A DNA stretch of 64,000 bases from Pyxidicoccus caerfyrddinensis (GCF_010894405.1 NZ_JAAIYA010000011.1:368080-432079), one strand, 5' to 3'; counted from the first letter of the stretch, positions 42,713 through 51,952 are shown. Translations and numbers: made by a program. Notes: generated by a model not told the origin, from the letters alone.

Positions 42713-44692
42713 ATGGTGGGCAATTCAGGGGATGGGAGCGCCAACCTGGACGGCTCCCGGGGTGTGCCCCCGGACGAGCAGGACACCGACACGTCTCCGG
42801 TGCTGGACGGCGTGTCCGACGCGGAGCTCGACGCCTTCGTCGGCAAGCTGCGCACGGACAAGAGCCGCACCCTCGCGCCGGCGGCGCAGCCGCGCTCGCG
42901 CCAGGAGATGATGGGCGAGCGCCTGCACCGCGGGCGCCAACTGGTGTCCTCCGTTCGCGAGGCGGTGCCGAGTCACGCGTGGTACGTCGCCCTGGGTGGG
43001 AAGGCCTCGGGGCCGCACGACGTCGAGGCACTGAAGCCGTTCTGGGAGCGGGGAGAGCTGGGGCCGGACTCGCTGTGCTGGCGTGAGGGCTTCAGCGAGT
43101 GGCTGTCCCTGTCGCAGGTGCCGGAGCTGGCCGAGGCGCTCGTCCCGCTGCCGCAGGAGAAGGTGCCCTCGGTGGAGGACATGCCCGCGGCGGCCGGACC
43201 CGGGGTTCCCGGCTTCGCGCTGAAGGGCGCGGAGGGGCTGAGGGCGCTCGCCGGGAGCGCGCCGGCGGCGGCTCCCACGCACGAGGCGTCGCCTTCGCTC
43301 GCGGCCACCACGGAGCAGGTGGCTGGTGCCGCCATGGTGGGAAGCGGCGCTGTCGGGACGCAGGCCCCGGGAGCCGCGCAGCCACAGCCGGAAGCCCTCG
43401 CGGAATCCGCGCGAGCGCAGGCGCCGGCGGGTGGCCTCGACGCGGAGGGCGGCACCTCCGTGGACCCGGTGGGGATGCACGCCGTGCTGGCGGGCGATGC
43501 GCGGGCGGGCCAGGAACGGTCGCGGTGGCGTGGCGCCGTGTGGCTCACGGTGATGGGCGGCGTCGTGGGTGGAGTGACAGTCGCCGTGGCCCTGGGGCTG
43601 TTGGGGCACGTGGATGGTCGTGCGCTCGCGGCGCGACTGGGCTTCCGCGAGGCCGTGGGCGACTCCGCGACGACTGCCTCGGAGCGCATGACTCCCGCGT
43701 CCGCTGTTCCGGGCACGGGCGGTCCTCCCGCCTCCGTCGCGGTGGGCACGGTGGTGGGGCAGGGTTCAGCGACTGGCGCTCCGGACGTTCTCTCCAGCTC
43801 CTCCACGGCAATTCCGGGTGTCGGTACTCCACCGGGGAGCGCGGGTGAAGGTGTTGCCGCCGGGAGTCCGCCGGGAGTCTCAGGCGTGAGTGCTGTCTCC
43901 GGGGCTCCATCGGGGACCCCGAGCTCGGGTGTTGCCTCGGGCGCGGGCCTCGCGGCGGGTGTCGCGGCGAGCACCTCGAGCTCCAACGCTGTCTCCGATA
44001 CGGGGGCGGGCTCGTCGTCCGTGTCGCTCGGAGCCGTTGGAATCGACAGGGGTGGAAGCGTGCCCGTGCTGGCGGGCCCACGCCGCGGCTCCACGGGCTC
44101 CACCACCAGCGCGCCGGTCTCGCCGCTCGACTCCTCGCTGACCACGGACAGTCTTCCCTCGCCGGAGCAGACCGCACGCCCGGCCGTGCCCAACACGGCG
44201 CTCACGAAGCGCGCGGAGACTCCTCCCGTGAACGAGGCCGCGGCGGCCGCGGCCCTGGACGCCAAGGCCGCTCCCGCCGCGAACGCCGCGCCCAAGTCGG
44301 ACCTGGGCCCGGACGAGGACTTCGAGAAGGAATTGCTGGACCCTCCGGCGGACCCGAATCCCCCCGAGGGGCGCACCGTCTACGTGCCGCCGGACCCGTC
44401 GCAGCCGCCCGCGTCGCTCGCCCAGTCCGACATCTTCGCGGTGGTGGCCGCGAACAAGGCGGACATCTCCGCGTGTGGCGCCGAGGAGCAGACTCCGCCT
44501 TCGGACTCGGGACGCCGGGTGGTGGTGCGCTGGAGCATCCTCCCGACCGGCAAGGTCGACGAGGTCGTCACCGAGACGCCGTCGCTCAAGGGCACGCCGC
44601 TCGCCCGCTGCATCGAGGCCAAGGTCCGCGCGTGGACCTTCCCCAGGCACCAGGAGCCGGGAGGCCCCGTCCGCTTCCCGTTCGTGTTCTAA
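42713..44692 (+). CDS. GYF-domain membrane protein with TonB-C-like end (AgmX/GltJ-like)
   Basis: 659 residues. A GYF_2 domain spans about 89-139 (AWYVALGGKASGPHDVEALK then WREGFSEWLSLSQV). A membrane helix is near 275-300 (VWLTVMGGVVGGVTVAVAL). After it come about 230 residues of Ser/Thr/Pro/Ala linker, then a C-terminal domain (last 110 residues) resembling the AgmX/TonB C-terminus, with ISACG and RVVVRWSILPTGKVDEVV. This layout is like AgmX/GltJ of the gliding machinery, but the N-terminal zinc ribbon of that protein is not present. ATG 42713 is chosen because AAGGAG is 7 bases upstream; GTG 42668 is the alternative. Probably spans the periplasm. Confidence 0.8.
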   Translation: MVGNSGDGSANLDGSRGVPPDEQDTDTSPVLDGVSDAELDAFVGKLRTDKSRTLAPAAQPRSRQEMMGERLHRGRQLVSSVREAVPSHAWYVALGGKASGPHDVEALKPFWERGELGPDSLCWREGFSEWLSLSQVPELAEALVPLPQEKVPSVEDMPAAAGPGVPGFALKGAEGLRALAGSAPAAAPTHEASPSLAATTEQVAGAAMVGSGAVGTQAPGAAQPQPEALAESARAQAPAGGLDAEGGTSVDPVGMHAVLAGDARAGQERSRWRGAVWLTVMGGVVGGVTVAVALGLLGHVDGRALAARLGFREAVGDSATTASERMTPASAVPGTGGPPASVAVGTVVGQGSATGAPDVLSSSSTAIPGVGTPPGSAGEGVAAGSPPGVSGVSAVSGAPSGTPSSGVASGAGLAAGVAASTSSSNAVSDTGAGSSSVSLGAVGIDRGGSVPVLAGPRRGSTGSTTSAPVSPLDSSLTTDSLPSPEQTARPAVPNTALTKRAETPPVNEAAAAAALDAKAAPAANAAPKSDLGPDEDFEKELLDPPADPNPPEGRTVYVPPDPSQPPASLAQSDIFAVVAANKADISACGAEEQTPPSDSGRRVVVRWSILPTGKVDEVVTETPSLKGTPLARCIEAKVRAWTFPRHQEPGGPVRFPFVF

Positions 44693-44712
44693 ACCGCCCG
44701 CAAGGAGCGTGT

Positions 44713-45030
44713 ATGCCGGCCTACGTGGTGGTGCAGATTGCAGTGCACGATGCGCAGACCTACGAGCGCTACAAGCAGCTCGCCCCGCCGTCGATTGCCC
44801 ACTACGGCGGGCGCTACCTCGCGCGCGGAGGCGCCACCGAGGTGCTCGAGGGCACGTGGCAGCCGCCGCGCTTCGTCATCCTGGAGTTCCCCAACGTCGA
44901 GCGGGCCCGCGCCTGGTGGGCCTCACCCGAGTACGCGCCCGCCAAGGCCCTGCGCCAGTCCAGCGCCCACACGATGATGCTGCTCGCCGAGGGGCTGCCC
45001 GCCGACGCCGTCCCCGTCGTACCGCGCTGA
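44713..45030 (+). CDS. DUF1330 family protein
   Basis: 105 residues of the DUF1330 dimeric alpha-beta-barrel-type family; the core pattern SIAHYGGRYLARGGATEVLEG and FVILEFPNVERARAWWASPEY are typical. No activity is established. ATG has AAGGAG upstream. 20 bases after the GYF gene; a terminator follows. Confidence 0.85.
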   Translation: MPAYVVVQIAVHDAQTYERYKQLAPPSIAHYGGRYLARGGATEVLEGTWQPPRFVILEFPNVERARAWWASPEYAPAKALRQSSAHTMMLLAEGLPADAVPVVPR

Positions 45031-45038
45031 AATACGAA

Positions 45039-45074
45039 GCCCCGACTCCGGAGGCCTTCCTCCAGAGCCGGGGC
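45039..45074. terminator. Hairpin between convergent genes
   Basis: GCCCCGACTC (45039-45048) pairs with GAGCCGGGGC (45065-45074) with one mismatch. Confidence 0.6.
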
Positions 45075-45090
45075 CATGGAACGCCGGGCG

Positions 45091-47205
45091 CTAGTTCACG
45101 CCGACGGCGGTCCAGCTCTCCTTCACCTTCTGGACCTCCGGCGAGTTGGCGCCGTGCAGGTCGGTCGCCGCCTTGATGCAGGCCTCACGCGCCTGGGCGA
45201 AGGTGGTGCTGGGCGTCATGTAGTGGGCGAGGGCGCGGTAGTAGATCTTCAGGCCCTTCTCCATGCCGACGCCGTCCTTCACCTCGGCACCGGAGGTCTT
45301 GTTCTTCCCGCCGTTCACCAGCAGGTAGAACGCGTTGTTGGCGATGCCGCTGGAGCCGTGGACCTCCTTCTGCTTCGGGTAGTTCTTGTAGTTGTCGATG
45401 GAGTACCCGTCCTTCGTCGGGTCGTTCATGTACCGCAGGCCGTCCTCGTTGCCGTTGCCCGGGGTCCACGCCGTCTCGCCCACCGTCCAGTTGAACTTCA
45501 CGTCGGGGTTCTTCTGCGAGGCGTACCACTCCACGCCCGCGCCCATGATGTCGCTCATGGCCTCGTTGAGGCCACCGGACTCGCCGCTGTAGATGAGGCC
45601 GGCGGTGCGCTCGGTGAGGCCGTGGGCAATCTCGTGCCCGGCGATGTCCAGCGCGGTGAGCGGACCGGCGTCCGTCCCGTTGCCGTCGCCGTAGCTCATC
45701 TTCTCGCCGTCCCAGAACGCGTTGACCAGGTTGTTGTCGACATGCACGTACGAGACGAGCTTCTCGCCCGCGCCGTCGAGCGAGTCGCGGCCGAGGACGT
45801 TCTTGATCATGTCGTACGTCATCGACGCGCCGTAGTGCGCGTCCACCGCGGCCTTGGCGCGGGGGGCGTCGCCCGTCTCGCCCCAGACGTCGTTGTTGTC
45901 CTTGAACTCCACCTGTCCGCTGGCCCGGGCCTTGTTCTGCCCGTCGTAGGTGACGATGCCCTTGCCGCGCGCGGCGTCCTGGAGGCTGAAGGTGCCGTCC
46001 GCGTTCTTCTTCGTCCCGAGCTCCACCTTGCCGCTGTAGAGCGAGGTGTCGTCCGCCTTGCCCGTGGGCGTCGGGGTGGGCCCCGGCGTCGGCGCCGGCT
46101 TGCCCGTGGCCTTCAGGCCCCAGCTGTTGAGCACGCCGGTGTCGCCGCGCGCCTTGTCGCTCACGGTGAGGGTCCACTCGCCCTGGGCCTTCTCGCCCGC
46201 GAAGGCGCTCAGGTCGAACGAGGTCTTCAGGTCATCCGTGCTGCCGCCGGTGCGGTTGTGCACCACCGCGCTCTTGCCGGAGGGGCTGGTCAGCGTGACG
46301 GTCAGGTCGCCGCGGTACGTGTGCTTGATGTCCACGTCCAGCTTCAGCTTGTCGACGGTGACGTCCCCGTCCAGCTTCAGCTTCGACGTGACGGTGCCCA
46401 GGTCGCCGATGGTGGCCTTGGGGCTGGTGGTGGCGCTCGTCTCGGTGGGCGCGGCGGCGGCGGCCTTCGCACCGGCCTTCGCGCCCTTCGACACGGAGAA
46501 GCCGTCAATCTCGTTGAAGCGGTCGAAGATCTTCCCGGTGTTGGCGTCCACCAGGTAGTTCATGCGGCGCGGCTTCTCCTGGCCGGCGATCTGGGACATC
46601 TCCACGCGGTACGCCGAGTGGTACTTGCCGGCGTCGTCCTTGTAGATGACCCGCTCCGCGTTGGGCTGCTTGTCCGGCTTCGCGCCGAACTCCTTGCGCG
46701 CCACGTCGATGGCCTGCGAGGCCGACAGCTTGGGCTTCTCGCTGCCGAGGCCGGCGGGGATGGTGGACGGCTCGCCGGTGATGCTCGACACCTTCCCGTC
46801 CTTGTCGAGGTGGCTGATGATCTGCTCACCGAAGACCTTCACGCCCTCGTGCACGCGGTCCATGCGCACGTGCACCATGCCCAGCTCGTCGCGCTCCACG
46901 TTCTTCGGGACGAAGGAGGCGGGCTGCCGGATGAGCGACTCGGACTCCGGCGCGATGTGCGCGAGCGAGGCCTGGATGGCGTTCTGCGCATCCATGCTCT
47001 CCAGCGGGAGGCGGCCCTGCCTGAGCGGCGACGTCAGCGTCTGCTCCGCGCGGGCCAGCTCGGTGCGACGCGGGGCCGAGCTGAAGCCGTCCTGGACGAC
47101 GCGGGGGCTGGGCGTCGCCGCGGGCTTCACCGTGTTCTTGGGCTGGGTCTCGGTGGTGGGGCGGAGGGTGACCGGCTTCGGACCATCAGTTCGACGAACG
47201 CTCAT
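45091..47205 (-). CDS. M4 (thermolysin-like) metalloprotease with inserted P domain
   Basis: 704 residues. A propeptide-like region (about 50-255) with a PepSY/FTP pattern (KVFGEQIISHLDKDG) is followed by a P/Homo-B domain at about 270-367 (VDIKHTYRGDLTVTLTSPSG, SDKARGDTGVLNSWGL), a Pro/Thr linker, and the M4 catalytic domain. The zinc motif HEIAH is at about 521-525, with Glu in GLNEAMSD about 20 residues later. P domains usually follow serine proteases or end M4 enzymes; here the domain lies before the catalytic part. No obvious signal peptide is found: the start MSVRRTDGPK is hydrophilic, so secretion by a non-classical route, or another start, must be considered. Confidence 0.87.
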   Translation of the reverse strand: MSVRRTDGPKPVTLRPTTETQPKNTVKPAATPSPRVVQDGFSSAPRRTELARAEQTLTSPLRQGRLPLESMDAQNAIQASLAHIAPESESLIRQPASFVPKNVERDELGMVHVRMDRVHEGVKVFGEQIISHLDKDGKVSSITGEPSTIPAGLGSEKPKLSASQAIDVARKEFGAKPDKQPNAERVIYKDDAGKYHSAYRVEMSQIAGQEKPRRMNYLVDANTGKIFDRFNEIDGFSVSKGAKAGAKAAAAAPTETSATTSPKATIGDLGTVTSKLKLDGDVTVDKLKLDVDIKHTYRGDLTVTLTSPSGKSAVVHNRTGGSTDDLKTSFDLSAFAGEKAQGEWTLTVSDKARGDTGVLNSWGLKATGKPAPTPGPTPTPTGKADDTSLYSGKVELGTKKNADGTFSLQDAARGKGIVTYDGQNKARASGQVEFKDNNDVWGETGDAPRAKAAVDAHYGASMTYDMIKNVLGRDSLDGAGEKLVSYVHVDNNLVNAFWDGEKMSYGDGNGTDAGPLTALDIAGHEIAHGLTERTAGLIYSGESGGLNEAMSDIMGAGVEWYASQKNPDVKFNWTVGETAWTPGNGNEDGLRYMNDPTKDGYSIDNYKNYPKQKEVHGSSGIANNAFYLLVNGGKNKTSGAEVKDGVGMEKGLKIYYRALAHYMTPSTTFAQAREACIKAATDLHGANSPEVQKVKESWTAVGVN

Positions 47206-47506
47206 GGTGGGGGGCTCCGATGTTGCGGGGGTACGATATTGTCGGTCCAGCGTCGCCAAAGTTGCCGCTGTGCGTTGAATTATTTATCGGTTCCGCATAA
47301 CTCGGCAAGTCGGGGAATTGCGCAGAGCGTCACGCGGGGAGTCGCCACGCCCGAACCTCCGGCCGGACGCCCAGGCCGGGCGCCGCGCCGACGCAGCCGC
47401 ATTACCTCGCGCGTAATTGAGACGCCCACCTCAGCCGCGCAGATTGCTCCTGTGAGCGCATGGGCCCCGGCGCGGCAACCCCAGCGCTCCGAAAGGGAGA
47501 GCAATC
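47206..47506. promoter_or_regulatory. 301-base divergent regulatory region
   Basis: No gene is visible. On the plus side TTGAAT (47275-47280), 17-base spacer, TAACTC (47298-47303) could be a promoter for the hydrolase 200 bases away. On the minus side a TATCGT element lies 15 bases after TTGGCG, with GGAG 9 bases before ATG 47205. A short AT-rich patch (47275-47300) is the only low-GC sequence. Confidence 0.4.
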
Positions 47507-48442
47507 ATGGACAGGCGGGACTTCTTGAATTCGGCGGTGGCGGCGGGCGTGGGCATGAGCATGGTGGCCGAGGGCAGCGCCTCGCGGGCCCCGGGGGGCA
47601 CGCCCTCGGACGCGACGGGGAAGGTCCAGTCGGGCTCCGTCATCCGCACCCGGGACGGCGTGGAGCTGTACTACCGGGACTGGGGCACGGGCAGGCCCAT
47701 CGTGTTCCTGTCGGGCTGGACGCTCACGTCGGAGATGTGGGCGTATCAGATGCAGCCGCTGTCCGAGCAGGGCCTGCGCTGCATCGCGTACGACAGGCGC
47801 GGGCACGGCCGCAGCAGCGACCCGGGCCGGGGCTACGACTTCGACACGCTGGCGGACGACCTCGCCGCGGTGCTCGAGGCGCTGGACCTCCGCGACGTCA
47901 CGCTGGTGGCCCACTCGCTGGCGAGTGGCGAGCTGACCCGCTTCCTGACGCGCCATGGCGACCGCCGGATTGCGCGGCTCGTCTACCTCGCGCCGGTGAC
48001 GCCATTCCTCCTGAAGACGCCGGACAACCCGGACGGCATCGACGGGGCGTACTTCGAGCACCTCCGCAACCAGTTCTACCTCCGGGACTTCCCCGGGTGG
48101 ATTGCGGACAACGCCCGCCCGTTCGTCGTCCCCGAGACGTCGGCGGCGATGGTTGAGTGGATCATGAACCAGATGCGCGGGTGCTCCATGAAGGCCGTCA
48201 TCGACTGCAACCGTGCGATGACGTCCACGGACTTCCGCCCCGAGCTGGCGCGCATCCGGCTACCCACGCTCGTCATCCACGGCGACAAGGATGCGTCCGC
48301 GCCTCTCGAGCTCACCGGGCGCAAGACGGCGCGCCTCATCCCGGGGGCCCGGCTGGAGGTGTACGAAGGCGCGCCGCATGGCCTCTTCGTCACCCACCTG
48401 GAGCGGCTGAACGCCGACCTCCTCGCCTTCGCGAAGAGCTGA
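47507..48442 (+). CDS. Alpha/beta hydrolase with Tat-type signal
   Basis: 311 residues. The N-terminus MDRRDFLNSAVAAG is a twin-arginine signal-like sequence. The hydrolase core shows the oxyanion segment FLSGWTLTSEMW, nucleophile elbow VAHSLASGE (Ser near residue 134; the residue before it is His), an Asp in HGDKDASAP and the catalytic His in EGAPHGLF. It resembles non-haem haloperoxidase/esterase-type hydrolases. Substrate unknown. The ATG follows GGGAGAGCAATC. It ends 6 bases from the convergent CPBP gene. Confidence 0.85.
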   Translation: MDRRDFLNSAVAAGVGMSMVAEGSASRAPGGTPSDATGKVQSGSVIRTRDGVELYYRDWGTGRPIVFLSGWTLTSEMWAYQMQPLSEQGLRCIAYDRRGHGRSSDPGRGYDFDTLADDLAAVLEALDLRDVTLVAHSLASGELTRFLTRHGDRRIARLVYLAPVTPFLLKTPDNPDGIDGAYFEHLRNQFYLRDFPGWIADNARPFVVPETSAAMVEWIMNQMRGCSMKAVIDCNRAMTSTDFRPELARIRLPTLVIHGDKDASAPLELTGRKTARLIPGARLEVYEGAPHGLFVTHLERLNADLLAFAKS

Positions 48443-48448
48443 CGGCGC

Positions 48449-49174
48449 CTACGGACCGCCGAAGAAGGACACTTCCAGCACGCGCACGTAGAGGTTGCAG
48501 GCGGCGTGGAAGAGGGACGCGCCCACGACGGTGCCGGTGCGCTCGCGCATCCACCCGAAGAGGAGCGCGGGGAAGAACACCGACAGGCGCCACGCCTGGA
48601 AGATGGCCAGGTGCCCCAGCGCGAACAACACCGCCGTCACCCAGAAAGCCTTGCCCAGCCTGCCGCCCAGCACGAGCCGTCCCTCGGGCCAGGCATCCCT
48701 CAGCCGCGCCTGGACGTAGCCCCGGTAGAAGAACTCCTCCGGCAGCGCGACGACGAAGAGCTGATCCACCACCCACTCGCCGAAGCGCGGGGGCAGCCGG
48801 AAGCGGAAGTGGGCCTCGCCCGCCATGGGCGTGAGGAACCGCGCCAGGGACTGGGGCAGGTGGGGCAGCACCTCCGCGAAGCCGGCGAAGGCGAGGAAGA
48901 ACAGCGGCCCGACGATGGCGGACAGCACCAGGAACAGCCGCACGTCCTCGCGCCAAGCGCGCAGCGTCAGGCCGTAGTCGCGGTAGTCCTCGTCCCGCCA
49001 GCGCATGGGGATGAGCGGCAGGTAGAGGAAGCCCACGGTGGCCACCAGCTTGGGGACGCTGGTGCCGCCGAAGAGGAGGAAGGCGGCGATGATGCCCAGG
49101 AAGCCCACCGCCCACAGGCCCAGCACTTCCTGCACCGCATTCGGACGCCAGGGCGTCACCGTCGCCTGACTCAT
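48449..49174 (-). CDS. CPBP (ABI) family intramembrane glutamic protease
   Basis: 241 residues with about seven membrane helices. The catalytic motif PEEFFYRGY (EExxxR type) and two His motifs (FALGHL and FHAACN) are intact. It belongs to the family of CAAX-processing/bacteriocin-immunity proteases that, in myxobacteria, includes myxosortases which process MYXO-CTERM proteins; this membership is from memory, not shown here. Its start overlaps the upstream trypsin-like gene by ATGA, so the two are translated together. A name such as MXAN_2755 family may apply. Confidence 0.8.
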   Translation of the reverse strand: MSQATVTPWRPNAVQEVLGLWAVGFLGIIAAFLLFGGTSVPKLVATVGFLYLPLIPMRWRDEDYRDYGLTLRAWREDVRLFLVLSAIVGPLFFLAFAGFAEVLPHLPQSLARFLTPMAGEAHFRFRLPPRFGEWVVDQLFVVALPEEFFYRGYVQARLRDAWPEGRLVLGGRLGKAFWVTAVLFALGHLAIFQAWRLSVFFPALLFGWMRERTGTVVGASLFHAACNLYVRVLEVSFFGGP

Positions 49175-49794
49175 GGCGCGTCCGCCGACGCGAGCTGGAC
49201 CTTCACCTCGCCCAGCGGCAGCACCCGGCAGCCGCGCCGGGTCCGCTGCACCACCACCGCCACCAGCCGCCCGTCTCCGTCGAACACGGGGCTGCCCGGG
49301 GGCAGGGCCAGGGGCACGTCGTAGAAGGGCTCCGGCGCGTTGCCGCTGGCCTGTGCCGCCATGGGCCGCGCGGGCTGTCCCTTCGTCGCGGGGAGCACGC
49401 CCACCACCCATTTCCCATCGAGGCTGTCGCCGTCCTTCAGCAGCTTCACCGGCACGGCGGGGTAGGTGCCGTCCGGCGCGGCCACCACCGCCACCTTGAG
49501 CGCCGCGTTGGCCAGCACCACCCGCGCGGGCAGCGCCTTGCCGTCGTGCTCCACCGTGGCGGCATTCAGCCCGACGAATGCCTCGCCCACCGGCTCCACC
49601 GAGGTGAGCACCTGCCCGGCGGTGCCCACGATGATGCCGGGGCCGCTCTGCTTCGGCCCGCGCACCCGCACCACCGAGCGCGCGTGCAGCTCCATCACCC
49701 GCTGCAGGTCCGCGCGCGAGGGACGGCCCTCTCCCGCGAAGGAGGGGAGGGCGACAAGACAGCAGAGGAGGAGCAGCGGCGGAAGGCGGGACAT
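49171..49794 (-). CDS. Trypsin-like serine protease fold with missing catalytic residues
   Basis: 207 residues with a signal peptide (MSRLPPLLLLCCLVALPSFAGEG). The beta-barrel pattern is that of DegP/HtrA relatives: GPGIIVGTAGQVLTSVEP stands where GxGxxI...LTNxHV is expected, but the His is gone, and the usual GNSGGPL is PPGSPVFDGDGRLV. So catalytic His and Ser are probably lost. It is followed by the CPBP protease with a 4-base overlap. It may act as a binding partner or adaptor instead of a protease. I recall this pairing as a conserved myxobacterial one, but cannot check. Confidence 0.72.
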   Translation of the reverse strand: MSRLPPLLLLCCLVALPSFAGEGRPSRADLQRVMELHARSVVRVRGPKQSGPGIIVGTAGQVLTSVEPVGEAFVGLNAATVEHDGKALPARVVLANAALKVAVVAAPDGTYPAVPVKLLKDGDSLDGKWVVGVLPATKGQPARPMAAQASGNAPEPFYDVPLALPPGSPVFDGDGRLVAVVVQRTRRGCRVLPLGEVKVQLASADAP

Positions 49795-49813
49795 CGGCGC
49801 GCGCCGCAGCCTA

Positions 49814-51568
49814 TCACCGGCGGGCGCGCAGCGCGGCGATGAAGCGGTCCGCTGGCAGCGTGTTCAACACATCCGCCTTTCGCGCCCAGCCCCGGCGCGC
49901 GGTGGCCACGGCATAGGCCAGGTTGCGCAGGTCCTCCTGCCGGTGCGCATCGCAGCTCACCACCAGTCTCACGCCGAGCTGGACGGCCTGGCGGACGTAC
50001 TCGGCCTTGATGTCCAGCCGCGCCGGCTTGCCGTTGACCTCCACCGCCACGCCCCGCTCGGCGGCCCGCGCCAGGATGTCGTCCATGCGCAGGGGGTAGG
50101 GCTCGCGGTTCTGGATGAGGCGGCCGGTGAGGTGCCCGAGGATGTGCAGGTGCGGGTTGTCCATCGCGGTGAGCAGCCGCCGTGTCATCTGGTCCTCGTC
50201 CATGCCGTGCCGCACGTGGACGGAGCCGATGACCAGCTCGAGCTGCTCCAGCACGCTGTCGGGATAGTCGAGCGCGCCGTCCTCCAGGATGTCCACCTCG
50301 ATGCCCTTGAGCAGGCGCATCCCGGGCACCGCCGCGTTGACGCGGTCGATTTCGTCCCACTGGCGCTTCAAGTCCTCCACCTTCATGCCGCCGGCGTAGA
50401 TGGCCGCCTGGCTGTGCTCGGTGACGGTGAGGTACTTCAGGCCCAGCGCCTTCGCGGCGAGCGCCATCTCCTCCAGCGAGTTGCGCCCGTCGGACCAGGT
50501 GCTGTGCGCGTGCACGGCGCCCTGCACGTCCTCCAGCGTGACCAGGTCCTGCGGCAGCTTCCCCGCGCGCGCGGCCTCCACCTCGCCATTGTCCTCGCGC
50601 AGCTCCGGCGGCACGTACTGCATGTCCAGCAGCGCGTAGAGCGCGGCCTCGTCCGAGACGGTCAGCTTCGTCCCGTCCTCGCGGTGCACGCCCCACTCGG
50701 AAATCTTGAGGCCCCGCTCATGGCCCAGGTTGCGCAGGCGGATGTGGTGGGCCTTGGAGCCGGTGAAGTGGTGCAGCGCGGTGGCGTAGTCCTCGTCCGG
50801 CAGCACGCGCAGGTCCACCTGCAGGTCGCCCGCCGTCATCCGCACGGAGCACTTGCTGCCGCCCTTGCCCAGCACCGTCGCCACGCCCGGGGCGTTGGCC
50901 AGCGCGTCCAGCACGGGGCCGGGGTCCGCCGCGGAGGCGATGATGTCCACGTCCGCCACCGTCTCCGCGCGGCGGCGCACGCTGCCGCCCAGGCTGGCGC
51001 GCACCACCCCCGGAATCGCCTTCACCTGCTCCAGCAGCGCCTCCGCCACGGGCAGCGCGTCGCCCAGCAACTTGCGCTCGCCGCGAGCGCGCCGGAACAC
51101 GGCGATGCCTTCGAGAATCTTCGCCTCGCTCTTCTCGCCGAAGCCCTTGAGCTGGCGCACGCGGCCCTCGCGGCAGGCGCGCTCCAGGTCCTCGACGCTG
51201 CCCACGTCCAGCTCGCGCCAGAGGACGGCCACCTTCTTGGGGCCGATGTCCGGCAGCTTCAGCATCTCCAGGAGGCCGGGCGGGAACTTCGCCTTGAGCT
51301 CCTCGAAGTAGCGCATCCGTCCGGTGGTCACCAGCTCGGTGATCTTCTCGGCGAGCGCGGGGCCGATTCCCGGGAGGCTCTCCAGGCGGCCCTCGGCGAC
51401 GATGGGTCCCAGCTCCTGCGGCAGCCCGGCGATGCGGTCCGCTCCCATGTCGTACGCACGGACGCGGAAGCCACTCTCGCCCTGGAGCTGGAGCAGGAGG
51501 CCGATGTCCCGGAGGACCTGGGCGACTGCCGCCTTGTCGACGGTCTGCGTGATGACGTCTGGAGTCAC
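49814..51568 (-). CDS. polX: DNA polymerase/3'-5' exonuclease PolX
   Basis: 584 residues, normal for bacterial PolX, which fills short gaps in base-excision repair. Helix-hairpin-helix motifs (LPGIGPALAEKI, LPDIGPKKV), the nucleotidyltransferase core (GGSVRRRAETVADVDII with the metal Asp pair) and a C-terminal PHP exonuclease domain (VHAHSTWSDG, VTEHSQ, GSVHVRHG, CDAHRQ) are all present. GTG 51568 is the start; the longer open frame upstream is antisense to the Rieske gene. TACCTT is 6 bases before the GTG with no Shine-Dalgarno. Confidence 0.95.
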   Translation of the reverse strand: MTPDVITQTVDKAAVAQVLRDIGLLLQLQGESGFRVRAYDMGADRIAGLPQELGPIVAEGRLESLPGIGPALAEKITELVTTGRMRYFEELKAKFPPGLLEMLKLPDIGPKKVAVLWRELDVGSVEDLERACREGRVRQLKGFGEKSEAKILEGIAVFRRARGERKLLGDALPVAEALLEQVKAIPGVVRASLGGSVRRRAETVADVDIIASAADPGPVLDALANAPGVATVLGKGGSKCSVRMTAGDLQVDLRVLPDEDYATALHHFTGSKAHHIRLRNLGHERGLKISEWGVHREDGTKLTVSDEAALYALLDMQYVPPELREDNGEVEAARAGKLPQDLVTLEDVQGAVHAHSTWSDGRNSLEEMALAAKALGLKYLTVTEHSQAAIYAGGMKVEDLKRQWDEIDRVNAAVPGMRLLKGIEVDILEDGALDYPDSVLEQLELVIGSVHVRHGMDEDQMTRRLLTAMDNPHLHILGHLTGRLIQNREPYPLRMDDILARAAERGVAVEVNGKPARLDIKAEYVRQAVQLGVRLVVSCDAHRQEDLRNLAYAVATARRGWARKADVLNTLPADRFIAALRARR

Positions 51569-51634
51569 GGGGGGAAGGTAATGCCCGGGGAACAGGGGTG
51601 CAGGCCGCACCGCATTGTGGGAAAACAAACCGCG

Positions 51635-51952
51635 ATGACGAAGATCAAGCTGGGCCCGGCGGACTTCGCCGAGCGGGAAATGCGCGGGTACGAAGTCGGC
51701 AAGCGCAACGTGTGTATCGCGAAGATTCATGGCCGCTACAAGGGCCTCGACGACTGGTGCAACCACGCGGGCTGTCTGCTGTCGGGCGGTCGCATCGAAG
51801 AAAACCTGGTCGTCTGCCCGTGCCACGAGGTCGGCTTCGACATGGACAGCGGCCGCAACGAGACGTCCCCCGGCGTCTGTGACGACCAGCCGACAGTGCA
51901 GGTCGAGGTCCAGGACGGCGAGCTCGTCGTCGAGCTGCCCGACAACACCTGA
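51635..51952 (+). CDS. Rieske [2Fe-2S] ferredoxin-like protein
   Basis: 105 residues, a single Rieske domain. The cluster motifs are CNHAGC (C-x-H, near residues 47-52) and CPCHEVGF (C-x2-H). No membrane anchor and no oxygenase domain are present, so it looks like a soluble ferredoxin, possibly for a redox enzyme elsewhere. It is divergent from polX with 66 bases between. The His-rich MoaB gene follows 29 bases later, so a shared transcript is likely. Confidence 0.9.
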   Translation: MTKIKLGPADFAEREMRGYEVGKRNVCIAKIHGRYKGLDDWCNHAGCLLSGGRIEENLVVCPCHEVGFDMDSGRNETSPGVCDDQPTVQVEVQDGELVVELPDNT

